The notes beneath the pieces were generated by a model. That model worked only from the letters and a program-made list of their open reading frames with translations. It had not been told where the DNA came from and searched no databases. DNA of 31,185 nt, taken from contig PWRV01000109.1 of NCBI GenBank assembly GCA_003563455.1, positions 1 through 31,185 of the forward strand. The letters run 5' to 3'. Source of the stretch: Thioalkalivibrio sp. GTDB lineage: Bacteria > Pseudomonadota > Gammaproteobacteria > Ectothiorhodospirales > Ectothiorhodospiraceae. This document shows positions 1 through 7,175 of the stretch, one piece after another. The stretch's first letter is position 1. Every line of letters begins with the position of its first letter. The position numbers and the translations under genes are program-made.

Positions 1-269
1 CTGCCTTGCATGTGCATGACATCCTTTGGGTTCTACTACCTGTTGGGGAGAAAATACCTGCCGACTACAATATGTAGTGGCACCCGAACAAGGCTAGCCG
101 CAAAGGAAATCCCGGTCAAAGAGTTAATAGCAAAGATCGCAGCGGTTTGCCGAAGGCATCGTCTATGGCTCACCGAGGAAGCCCGCGACCGCCGGATATC
201 GCGCCTCACTGCAGTTTCGGCCGATACCGCATGCCTGAAAATGGGGATCAACACGCCCCCGGCCGGGGC
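1..269. other. Window edge region with no recognised gene
   Basis: No recognisable coding region. The first ~150 bases are visibly less GC-rich than the rest of the window. Short open frames on both strands have no familiar protein pattern and no convincing ribosome-binding site. It lies downstream of the leftward phosphomannomutase gene and could be the eroded tail of something outside the window. Confidence 0.4.
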
Positions 270-1826
270 TCAATTCGCATCCGTGCGCTGCCGCGCATCG
301 AGCGCGCCCAGCTCCATGGACGTGTCCATTGCGGACAGCAGCCGCGCAAGCCGGCGTTCGATCCGGTCGGCACCGCCGCTGACCTCGGACTCGACGTTCA
401 GCGGCAGCACCGGATCGTGCAGCGACAGCCGCAGCAGGAACCAGCCCTGTTCCCCCGGGCCCCGGCAGGTAACGCGCACGCCTTCGTGGGTGTCCGGAAC
501 GACCCTCCAGCCGGGCTCGGCGGCGACACTTTCCCGCAGCGCGTCGAGGATGCGCTCGCCCCGGGCCGCAAAGTCCTGCGCCGGTAGCCCGATCCGGTAC
601 TCGCGGCTTTCGGCCGGCTCCCGAAGCTCCGCGATCAGATCGCCCAGATCGCGACCTTCCCTGCGCGCCCGCGCCAGTTCGACGAGCAGCATCGCGACGA
701 GATAGGCCCCGTCGTCGAGGAAGTGGTTTTCCTTCAGCGCGGCGTGTCCCGATGTCTCGATCGCCAGCCAGCAGGGCTCACCGGCGGCGTTCAGCCGCAT
801 CGCCTCGTTGATCACGTTCCGGTAGCCCCGGCGGAAGCGGTGGTGCACGCCGCCGAGCCCGTCCTCGATGAATTCGGTCAGGCCCTCCGAGGTCACCGAG
901 TCGGTGACGATCGTGGTCCCGGGATGCTCGCGCAGCACCACCGCCGCCGCCAGCGCCACGAGCCGGTTGCGGTTGATCTCCCGTCCCGAGCCTTCCATCG
1001 CCGCCGCGCGATCCACGTCGGGATCGAAGGCGATGCCGAAATCCGCGCCGCCGGCGAGCACCGCGTCGCGCAGTGCGGCCATCGCATCCGGGTGTTCGGG
1101 GTTCGGCACGTGGTTGGGGAATCGGCCATCGGGCTCGAGAAACCGGCTGCCGGTGGTGTCCGCACCCAGCGGCTCGAGCACGCGGTCGACGAAGAACCCG
1201 CCGGCCCCGTTGCCGGCGTCGACGACGATCTTCAGTCCAGCGAGAGGCTGGTCCGGATGTTCCGGGTGCGCTGCGCCCTGCCGGATACGTTCCACCAACT
1301 GGCTGGTGTACACGGACATGAAGTCGATTTCCTCGACCGGCCCCGCCGGGCCGGAGGCCTCTCGCCCGGCGCCCGCGGCAAGCTCGAGCAGCGTGGTGAT
1401 GTCCTCCCGGTTCAGCCCGCCGCGAGCGGTGAAGAACTTGCAGCCGTTGCGGTGCGCGGGCAGATGGCTCGCGGTCAGCATCACCGCGCCGTCGCAGCGG
1501 TAGCCCGGCGTCACGGTGCTCATGAACATCGCCGGGGTGGAGGCCAGCCCGAAATCCAGCACCCGCGCGCCCTCCGCGGCGATTCCCTCGGACAGTGCCG
1601 CCGCGAGCGCCGGACCGCTGATACGGCTGTCGCGACCCACCGCGATGGTCAGCGCCCGCGGCTCGCGCTCGAGGGTCTGTCCCAGCCAGCGCGCGAAAGC
1701 CAAGCCGAGGCGCCTGACCACCAGCGGGGTCAGATTGACGTCGGCATCGCTGCCGCCCTCCGGGGCCATTGCAACCCCGCGGATGTCCGAGCCATTCTGC
1801 AGCGCTTTCCAGTCCATGGCGACCAT
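270..1826 (-). CDS. Phosphomannomutase/phosphoglucomutase family protein
   Basis: Alpha-D-phosphohexomutase that should interconvert hexose 1- and 6-phosphates in the cytoplasm for sugar-nucleotide or glycogen synthesis. With the start at 1826 it has 518 residues, somewhat long for the family. Visible signatures are NGSDIRG near residue 11, the phosphoserine loop TASH (Ser120), the metal loop FDPDVDR (Asp268, 270, 272) and the sugar-binding ETSGH loop near 357-361. The open frame extends upstream to 2045, but that extension overlaps the divergent aldolase gene and is low-complexity Arg/Ala sequence. MVAMDW (1826) or MDW (1817) is therefore the likely start; neither has a clear Shine-Dalgarno. 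Mannose versus glucose specificity cannot be told from sequence, so no symbol is given. Confidence 0.88.
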   Translation of the reverse strand: MVAMDWKALQNGSDIRGVAMAPEGGSDADVNLTPLVVRRLGLAFARWLGQTLEREPRALTIAVGRDSRISGPALAAALSEGIAAEGARVLDFGLASTPAMFMSTVTPGYRCDGAVMLTASHLPAHRNGCKFFTARGGLNREDITTLLELAAGAGREASGPAGPVEEIDFMSVYTSQLVERIRQGAAHPEHPDQPLAGLKIVVDAGNGAGGFFVDRVLEPLGADTTGSRFLEPDGRFPNHVPNPEHPDAMAALRDAVLAGGADFGIAFDPDVDRAAAMEGSGREINRNRLVALAAAVVLREHPGTTIVTDSVTSEGLTEFIEDGLGGVHHRFRRGYRNVINEAMRLNAAGEPCWLAIETSGHAALKENHFLDDGAYLVAMLLVELARARREGRDLGDLIAELREPAESREYRIGLPAQDFAARGERILDALRESVAAEPGWRVVPDTHEGVRVTCRGPGEQGWFLLRLSLHDPVLPLNVESEVSGGADRIERRLARLLSAMDTSMELGALDARQRTDAN

Positions 1827-1901
1827 TGTCACACGCAGGCCATCGCGACGCACCGGACCCCGGCAACGGGCACCGGCGCATAACGCGGGAACCGGTGCTG
1901 C

Positions 1902-1907
1902 TATAGT
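1902..1907 (+). promoter_or_regulatory. Candidate -10 box for the class II aldolase gene
   Basis: TATAGT lies 47 bases upstream of the ATG at 1954 in the divergent gap. No good -35 hexamer is visible at 16-18 bases, so this is only a candidate. Confidence 0.3.
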
Positions 1908-1953
1908 CAGTGGAGCTGTGCCCGCCCGAAGACCCGCGCCCCGGAGCCGCGAG

Positions 1954-2595
1954 ATGGATCCCACCGAACTGTCGCTGCGCCAGTCGATCATCGAGACCTG
2001 CCTGCGGATGAACCGCGAGGGCATCAACCAGGGTACCTCCGGCAACGTGAGTGCCCGCTGGGGCGACGGAATGCTGATCAGCCCGTCCGGGATCCCCTAC
2101 GAGGAACTCGAGCCCGCGGATATCGTGTTCCTCGGCGCCGATGGAGAACCTGCGGCGGGCCAGCGTCCGTCCAGCGAGTGGCGGCTGCACCTGGGCATCC
2201 TGCAGGCACGTCCGGAAATCGGTGCGGTCGTGCACACCCATTCGGTGCATGCCACGGCGCTCTCGATGCGCGGGATGGGGATTCCCGCGGCACACTACAT
2301 GGTCGCGGCAGCCGGCGGTCCGGATATCCGCTGTGCCCGCTACGCGACCTTCGGGACCCCGGAACTCTCCGAGCGCGCGATCGAGGCTCTCGAGGGCAGG
2401 AGCGCCTGCCTGCTGGCGAATCACGGCGTGGTCGCCACCGGGAACGACCTCCGCCGGGCGCTGTGGCTCGCCGGGGAGATCGAAGTGCTCGCACGGCAGT
2501 ACATCCTGAGCCTGATGCTGGGCGGGCCCGATCTGCTCTCCGAGGCCGAGATCGAGCGCGTGCGGGAGCGCTTCCGGGACTACGGCCTGCGCTGA
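1954..2595 (+). CDS. Class II aldolase/adducin family protein (fuculose-phosphate aldolase-like)
   Basis: A 213-residue zinc-dependent class II aldolase, the usual length for FucA-type enzymes that cleave sugar phosphates to DHAP plus an aldehyde. Family marks are GTSGNVSAR near the N terminus (phosphate binding), SSEWRLH with the candidate catalytic Glu, HTHSVHA with two zinc-binding His, and ANHGVV with a third. ATG at 1954 is preceded by GGAG at good spacing; longer in-frame starts run into the divergent mutase gene. No fucose catabolic genes are nearby. Salvage of 5-deoxypentose phosphates or methylthioribulose chemistry are alternatives within this family, so substrate is left open. Confidence 0.85.
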   Translation: MDPTELSLRQSIIETCLRMNREGINQGTSGNVSARWGDGMLISPSGIPYEELEPADIVFLGADGEPAAGQRPSSEWRLHLGILQARPEIGAVVHTHSVHATALSMRGMGIPAAHYMVAAAGGPDIRCARYATFGTPELSERAIEALEGRSACLLANHGVVATGNDLRRALWLAGEIEVLARQYILSLMLGGPDLLSEAEIERVRERFRDYGLR

Positions 2596-2597
2596 GG

Positions 2598-2626
2598 GCC
2601 CCCCGCCACCGTGCGGACGGCGGGCC
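2598..2626 (+). terminator. Possible terminator hairpin after the aldolase gene
   Basis: CCCGCC (2602-2607) pairs with GGCGGG (2619-2624), with extra GC pairing outside. It follows the aldolase stop codon immediately. There is no T-tract, so intrinsic termination is uncertain. Confidence 0.35.
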
Positions 2627-2763
2627 ATGGATCGCGCCGAGGGACCATGCCTGGCCGGTTTGACCCCTGCATGGACCCGACGGATACTTCCGGTGTAACG
2701 TCAAGAGGTTGTTCGTGCGCCCGTGACCGCCAGCCCGGCGCCTGCCTCACCGAATGAAGCGCC

Positions 2764-3630
2764 ATGTGTGAACTACTCGCAATGTCCAGCCTGGAGCCCG
2801 CCACGCTCTCGATCTCGCTCGAAGCCTTCTCCGAACGCGGCGGCCTGAGCGCGCCGCACAAGGACGGCTGGGGCGCAGCGTTCTACTCGGGCCGCGATGC
2901 CCGCCGTCTTCGCGAGACCGGGGCCGCCAGCCGCAGCAGCGGCATCCGCTTCCTGAACGAGCAGGAATACCGCAGCCATTTCGTGCTGGCCCACGTGCGC
3001 CAGGCGACCAAGGGCGCGGTGTCCCTGGAAAACACCCAGCCCTTCGCCCGCGAGCTCGGCGGGCGGATGCACGTGTTCGCCCACAACGGTGATCTGATCG
3101 GTCTCGAGGAAGCCACTGCTGCGGACCTGGGCCGTTTCCGGCCGATCGGGGACACCGATTCCGAACACGCGTTCTGCCTGCTGCTCGCGCGTCTGGAACC
3201 GCTGTGGGCCGGATCCGAGGCCCCGACCCTCGAGTCGCGCCTCGCCGCGGTGACCACCTTCGCGGCCCTGCTGCGGCCCTTCGGTCCGGCCAACTTCCTG
3301 TACGGCGATTCGGAATACCTCTACGTGCACGGGCACCAGCGCACCCAGGAGACGAGCGGCCGGATCGAGCCACCGGGTCTGTACACCCTCTGCCGCACCT
3401 GCCCGTCCCGGCCGGAGGGCCGGAACCCCAAGCCGATCGAGGGGCTGACCCTCGGTCTCAACGAGGCCCGGCAGCGGGTGACTCTGGTCGCCAGCGTTCC
3501 ACTGACCCGCGAAGCCTGGGAGCCGGTGGAGGCCGGCGAGGTTCTGGCCGTCAAGGCCGGACAGATCGTCGCCCGCACCGGTGCAGCCGCGCCGCCCCAG
3601 CCGGCCGCCAGACCCGGCGCAACCGCCTGA
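2764..3630 (+). CDS. Class II glutamine amidotransferase (YafJ-like)
   Basis: A 288-residue protein starting MCELLAMSS. Removing Met exposes Cys2, the N-terminal nucleophile of Ntn-type glutamine amidotransferases. Further class II patterns are the HKDGWG segment near residue 36, HVRQAT near 75 and HNGDL near 105. The domain hydrolyses glutamine to release ammonia; stand-alone YafJ-type proteins have no firmly known acceptor. The C terminus ends in a Pro/Ala-rich tail. The start is fixed by the need for Cys2, although the ribosome-binding site is weak. It converges on the lipoprotein gene across a repeat element. Confidence 0.88.
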   Translation: MCELLAMSSLEPATLSISLEAFSERGGLSAPHKDGWGAAFYSGRDARRLRETGAASRSSGIRFLNEQEYRSHFVLAHVRQATKGAVSLENTQPFARELGGRMHVFAHNGDLIGLEEATAADLGRFRPIGDTDSEHAFCLLLARLEPLWAGSEAPTLESRLAAVTTFAALLRPFGPANFLYGDSEYLYVHGHQRTQETSGRIEPPGLYTLCRTCPSRPEGRNPKPIEGLTLGLNEARQRVTLVASVPLTREAWEPVEAGEVLAVKAGQIVARTGAAAPPQPAARPGATA

Positions 3631-3641
3631 ATCGGGCCCTG

Positions 3642-3806
3642 CCCTCACCCCCGCCCCCCCGACGATGACAATCCCCCTCCCCCACCTGTGGGGGAGGGTT
3701 GGGGTGGGGGCGCGGTGCCCCGGGGACAGATTTGCAAATCGGTCCCCGGCCCCTGGGCACCTTGTCCGCACGCGGGAGAGGGGAGCAATGCGTGACTTTC
3801 GCGCTA
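3642..3806. repeat. Composite palindromic repeat element, copy A
   Basis: It lies between two convergent genes. In order: CCCTCACCCCCG (3642-3653), CCCCCGACGATGA (3656-3668), a perfect 11-bp hairpin CCCTCCCCCAC/GTGGGGGAGGG (3675-3698), a tail TTGGGGTGGGGGCGC ending at 3713, an internal nested palindrome (3714-3761), GCGGGAGAGGGGA (3772-3784) and the end CGTGACTTTCGCGCTA (3791-3806). Most blocks recur in the same order at 28677-28816. The final CTA is, on the minus strand, the TAG stop codon of the lipoprotein gene. It looks like a REP-type or MITE-type intergenic element; no transposase is linked here. Confidence 0.7.
3714..3761. repeat. Nested palindrome inside repeat copy A
   Basis: Outer arms GGTGCCC (3714-3720) and GGGCACC (3755-3761) enclose a palindrome CCGGGGAC...GTCCCCGG (3720-3749) centred on GATTTGCAAATC, with one mismatched pair. 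Copy B at 28 kb lacks this block, so it may be an insertion into the element. Confidence 0.7.
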
Positions 3807-4829
3807 TTGGCCCACGGAGACCTCGTGTTCGACCCGCATCGTGTAGCGCACGGGGTCCACGAGCGTGTAGAGGGGTGAGTCCGCGGGCGGATGGAACTCG
3901 AAGCGTCCGCGTGCATCCAGCCCCTCGTCCACGATGGTCACGCCCTGTTCGTGCCCGCATGCCGCGCGGTCGACTCCGCCCGCCTCCGCGGCCATGACCA
4001 GCACTCGCGTGCGCACCGTGACGTCGAGGCCCGTCGGGCGCGACTGCGGCATCGATTCGATCAGCAGGTATTGCGGATGCCCGACCCATTCATGCACCAG
4101 CGTGTAGGTCCGCGTCATCCCGGCGGCCGGAATCGCATCGATGGTGGTACGCAGCGAGAACTGGCCGTGGCGATCGAAGCCGATGCCACCTTCGGGGGCT
4201 CCCAGCGACGCGAAGCTCGCCTGCACCAGATCCTGAACGTCGTCCGCCCCGGCCACCGCATCCCCGGCCTGCTCCCAGGGCCCGCGGAAGCGGAAGAGAG
4301 GATCCTGCGCAAACCCGTTCCCGCTTGCGCCGTCTCGTCCCGCGTCGCGGCTGTCCGGGTTGTGGCCACAGGTATCGCTCTCCCACGCAGTCGGGTCCGG
4401 CGGCGGGCGGGTTGCTCCAGGAGCATCGATCACCAGTTCGGTCCCGCCAGCCGCCGGCCCCTGGTACAGGAGCGTGTGGGAGACCTCCGGCGACAGGCTG
4501 ATCGAGGCCGACTCGTGCTCCCGAAACCGGGCGCGGACCACACAGTCGGACCAGATCCGCCCCGTCGTGTAATGCATGTCCGTCAGCGAGCCACCGCAGC
4601 CGGATACGGAATCGATCTCGAAACCGTCATCCGGCACGATCCGGAAAGACGCGCGGCCTCCGCTGCTCACCCGCTTGACCCGGGGCTCGATGTCGCCGCC
4701 GGGTCCGGGGTCGGTGTCGACCACGTAGGTCCGGGTGCTTACCGAGAGGCTGAAATCGCACCCCACGAGCAGCACCGGCGCCAGGGCGACGAGCAGGGGG
4801 ACCAGCATGCGGAGGTACGGATGATTCAT
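3804..4829 (-). CDS. Lipoprotein with an InlB-type bacterial repeat segment
   Basis: A 341-residue predicted lipoprotein. The N terminus MNHPYLRM and a hydrophobic stretch lead to the lipobox LVGC with Cys24. The residue after Cys is Asp, which in Enterobacteria favours retention in the inner membrane. Residues about 40-100 resemble the divergent InlB B-repeat seen in many proteobacterial surface proteins (GGDIEP, then DDGFEIDSVSGCGGSL, then YTTGRIWSDCVVRARF). The remainder, about 200 residues, is not recognised. The start at 4829 gives a standard lipoprotein signal; an in-frame Met lies 6 codons upstream. The TAG stop coincides with the end of repeat copy A. Function unknown. Confidence 0.72.
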   Translation of the reverse strand: MNHPYLRMLVPLLVALAPVLLVGCDFSLSVSTRTYVVDTDPGPGGDIEPRVKRVSSGGRASFRIVPDDGFEIDSVSGCGGSLTDMHYTTGRIWSDCVVRARFREHESASISLSPEVSHTLLYQGPAAGGTELVIDAPGATRPPPDPTAWESDTCGHNPDSRDAGRDGASGNGFAQDPLFRFRGPWEQAGDAVAGADDVQDLVQASFASLGAPEGGIGFDRHGQFSLRTTIDAIPAAGMTRTYTLVHEWVGHPQYLLIESMPQSRPTGLDVTVRTRVLVMAAEAGGVDRAACGHEQGVTIVDEGLDARGRFEFHPPADSPLYTLVDPVRYTMRVEHEVSVGQ

Positions 4830-5057
4830 GGCCGGGGCCGTGGGCAACTCGGGTCGAACGCGATCCGGACGACTGCTCAGGGATACCCCCGATGCGGCAG
4901 CTGCGCAGCGTGGCCGGCACCGGGTACGCGTGGATTTACCCTACCACGCCCGTGCCTGCGGAGTCCCCACGGGCGCCGGAACGGACGAAACCATGCGCAC
5001 AAACGGTCCGGGACAGCCCGGAAGGTGGCGGGCAGACAAGGGATCGTCGGGAGGAGA

Positions 5058-5133
5058 TGGTGGCCAGGGACGGAATCGAACCGCCGACACGGGGATTTTC
5101 AATCCCCTGCTCTACCGACTGAGCTACCTGGCC
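5058..5133 (-). tRNA. tRNA-Phe (GAA)
   Basis: Read on the minus strand this folds as a 76-nt cloverleaf. The acceptor stem is GGCCAGG/CCTGGCC and the D arm is GCTCAGTCGGTAGAGC. The anticodon stem GGGGA/TCCCC encloses the loop TTGAAAA with anticodon GAA. The T arm contains GGTTCGATTCC, and the CCA end is encoded (TGG at 5058-5060 on the plus strand). It lies downstream of yggX on the same strand. Confidence 0.97.
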
Positions 5134-5172
5134 GAAGCGATGGAGGGAGCCGCCCTTCAGGCGAAGCCCGGT

Positions 5173-5201
5173 ATTAAACCGGCACCGGGGCCGGCCGTCA
5201 A
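5173..5201 (-). promoter_or_regulatory. Sigma-70 promoter of tRNA-Phe
   Basis: On the minus strand, TTGACG (5201-5196), a 17-base spacer and TTTAAT (5178-5173). A GC-rich discriminator follows, and the tRNA starts about 32 bases past the predicted start point. A shifted -10 (TAATAC, 19-base spacer) is possible. Confidence 0.6.
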
Positions 5202-5257
5202 GCCGATCCTGCGCTGGCTACCCCAGGCACGGGTAGGCCGCGGGCCAACGCCGGCGT

Positions 5258-5536
5258 TCAGCGGGCCTGATTCGGGTCGACGTAGCCTTCCGGCTTGGTG
5301 GCGCCGCCCTCGAAGAAGAACTTCTCCATCTCTTCCTCGAGGAACTTCCGCGCCTTGGGCTCCATCGGGCTCAGCCGGTACTCGTTGATCAGCATGGTCT
5401 GGTGCTTCAGCCAGGCCTGCCAGGCCTCCTTCGAGACGTTGGCAAAGATCTTCTTGCCCAGTTCACCGGGGTAGGTCGGATAGGCCAGACCCTCCGCCTC
5501 GCGGCCCAGGTACACGCAGTTTACGGTTCTCGCCAT
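5258..5536 (-). CDS. yggX: YggX, probable Fe(2+)-trafficking protein
   Basis: A 92-residue protein matching YggX in length and pattern: MARTVNCVYLGREAEGL at the N terminus, then PYPGELGKK-like text, WQAWLKHQTMLINEYRL, and EEEMEKFFFEGG near the C terminus. The family is linked to handling of iron and to oxidative protection of Fe-S clusters. The start overlaps the 3' end of mutY by 16 bases, so the two are translationally coupled. mutY-yggX is a common gammaproteobacterial pair and MutY itself carries a 4Fe-4S cluster. Cys7, the residue associated with the family's redox role, is present. Confidence 0.95.
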   Translation of the reverse strand: MARTVNCVYLGREAEGLAYPTYPGELGKKIFANVSKEAWQAWLKHQTMLINEYRLSPMEPKARKFLEEEMEKFFFEGGATKPEGYVDPNQAR

Positions 5537-6582
5537 TGGTCGGAATCCCCGTGTTCGATCAGAAGACGTTCGATGGGGGCCGGCAGACCGACCCGCGTTG
5601 GAAGGCGCGAGTTATACCAGATCGCCTGTTCCCCTTCCATGATCCCGCATCCCGCAGGCGGAAGCGCAAAGCACAGGAGACGCAGATCCAGCCGGTAATG
5701 GCTGAAGACATGGCCGATGCGTTCGACCGGTGGCTCGACCTGCCGTGCGCCCGGCCAGCGCGAGAGGATCCAGTCGCACAGTTCTCCGGCTTCCTCGCGT
5801 TCGGGCAGGCTGTAAAGCCCACCCCAGATGCCGGACCCGGCACGGCGCTCAAGGTAAACGCCCTCTGGCACCGACAACAGAGCGGCCCAGCGCGTCCGTA
5901 CCGGCAGCGCCCGGACCGGCCGCGGCGTGGGCAGATCGGCAACCCGGCCATCGGCGAGCGCGACGCAGTCCTCCGCAACCGGACACCGGTGGCACGCCGG
6001 CCGGCTGCGGGTACAGACCGTCGCGCCCAGATCCATGATCGCCTGGGTGTAATCGGCGATGCGCAGGCCGGGGACGCGCTCCTCGGCGATGGCCCACAGC
6101 CGCCGCTGCACCGCCGCGCTCCCCGGCCATCCATCGATCCCCGCGTGGCGCGCAAGCACCCGCCGGACGTTGCCATCGAGGATCGCCTCCGGCTGCCCGC
6201 AGGCCTGCGCGACGATGGCTGCGGCGGTGGAACGGCCGATCCCCGGAAGAGCCTCCAGCGCACCCCTTTCCGCGGGCAACGCGCCGCCGTGGCATTCCAC
6301 CAGCAGGCGTGCCGCCCGGTGCAGGTTGCGGGCGCGGGCATAGTAGCCAAGGCCGGACCAGAGGTGGAGAACCTCGTCGACGGGGGCATCCGCCAGCGCA
6401 CGAACGTCCGGAAAACGCGCGATAAAGGCCTGGAAATACGGGATCACGGTCTCGGCGCGGGTCTGCTGCAGCATGATCTCCGAAACCCATACCCGGTAGG
6501 CGCTGCGCGGATGCTGCCAGGGCAGATCGTGCCGGCCGTGAGTATCGAACCACGCCAGCAGCCTACTGGCGAAGGTATTCAC
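5521..6582 (-). CDS. mutY: A/G-specific adenine glycosylase MutY
   Basis: Removes adenine mispaired with 8-oxoguanine. The product has 353 residues, normal for MutY. Glu35 in SEIMLQQTR is the candidate catalytic acid. The helix-hairpin-helix LPGIGRSTAAAI is followed by Asp136 in ILDGNVRRV. The 4Fe-4S loop has Cys190, 197, 200 and 206 (C-x6-C-x2-C-x5-C). The C-terminal third is the Nudix-like 8-oxoG recognition domain. The start is GTG at 6582, preceded by GGTGGAGGTG and overlapping the upstream stop codon as GTGA. The open frame continues upstream but only as a shadow of the neighbouring gene. Confidence 0.96.
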   Translation of the reverse strand: MNTFASRLLAWFDTHGRHDLPWQHPRSAYRVWVSEIMLQQTRAETVIPYFQAFIARFPDVRALADAPVDEVLHLWSGLGYYARARNLHRAARLLVECHGGALPAERGALEALPGIGRSTAAAIVAQACGQPEAILDGNVRRVLARHAGIDGWPGSAAVQRRLWAIAEERVPGLRIADYTQAIMDLGATVCTRSRPACHRCPVAEDCVALADGRVADLPTPRPVRALPVRTRWAALLSVPEGVYLERRAGSGIWGGLYSLPEREEAGELCDWILSRWPGARQVEPPVERIGHVFSHYRLDLRLLCFALPPAGCGIMEGEQAIWYNSRLPTRVGLPAPIERLLIEHGDSDQWREP

Positions 6583-7175
6583 CGCACCTCCACCGCCATT
6601 GCCCGTGCGTCCCCGAGCGCGAGCGCCGCCTCTTCGATGCGGCCGACGCTCTTCTCCAGTTCCGAGCGAACCCATACGCGCACCAGCGCGGGCCCGAGCA
6701 GACGCGGCACTGCGAAATCGGGCTCGAGGTAACCGTAGAGCTGGAGACGCGAACGCACCCCGTCCCCGCCGTGTTCCTCGATCAGCCAGGACATGTGCCC
6801 GCGGCGCACCCGGCTGAGCTCCGGCACCGTGATGCCCGAAGACCAGCGTCCCGGCCTCGCGCGCACGTCGAAGACGTGATCGACCTCCCGGCACACGAAC
6901 AGCACGCAGCCCCGCAACCGGGTGGCCACCCGTTCGACACCGTCACCGACCTCGCCCAGCGAGCGGCTCTCCACCACCAGCGGCAGGACACGATCAAGCC
7001 TCGAGTAGTCGTGCACAACGGCGTCGACTTTTGGCGGCGGCGCTGGAACCACGGCGTCGAGACGGAATTCCAGCCTCGAACCGTCGAAACTGACGTCGAT
7101 GTCGGGTTCAGCGAAAGCTTCCGGCACCAGCATCCAGAGGAACAGCCAGGGCAGGAGCCGTCCGCCACGCGTCAT
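6579..7175 (-). CDS. Exported START/SRPBCC-fold protein, function unknown
   Basis: A 198-residue protein with a signal peptide (MTRGG, hydrophobic core, likely cleavage after AFA near residue 22). The mature part has the look of a coenzyme Q-binding/polyketide cyclase-like SRPBCC domain: a VVHDYSRLDRVLPLVVESR segment, then alternating strands, and a C-terminal amphipathic helix. Such domains form a hydrophobic pocket; the ligand cannot be inferred. Both ends overlap neighbours by 4 bases (ATGA with asmA, GTGA with mutY), placing it inside the operon. Its position after AsmA suggests an envelope role, but that is inference. Confidence 0.7.
   Translation of the reverse strand: MTRGGRLLPWLFLWMLVPEAFAEPDIDVSFDGSRLEFRLDAVVPAPPPKVDAVVHDYSRLDRVLPLVVESRSLGEVGDGVERVATRLRGCVLFVCREVDHVFDVRARPGRWSSGITVPELSRVRRGHMSWLIEEHGGDGVRSRLQLYGYLEPDFAVPRLLGPALVRVWVRSELEKSVGRIEEAALALGDARAMAVEVR

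Noticed and set aside
36..254. 72-codon minus-strand frame at the left edge
   Set aside because: No ribosome-binding site, no recognised family, and an unlikely composition.
778..2628. 616-codon minus-strand frame across the mutase and aldolase genes
   Set aside because: It is Arg/Gly/Ala-rich and featureless, and overlaps two genes with convincing motifs. Long antisense frames are expected at this GC content.
2773..4089. 438-codon minus-strand frame across the amidotransferase and repeat
   Set aside because: It runs through low-complexity repeat sequence and opposite a well-supported amidotransferase.
4848..5057. Possible terminator or small gene between the lipoprotein gene and tRNA-Phe
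   Set aside because: Only a weak 7-bp stem with a 13-base loop was found, with no T-tract and no credible coding frame.
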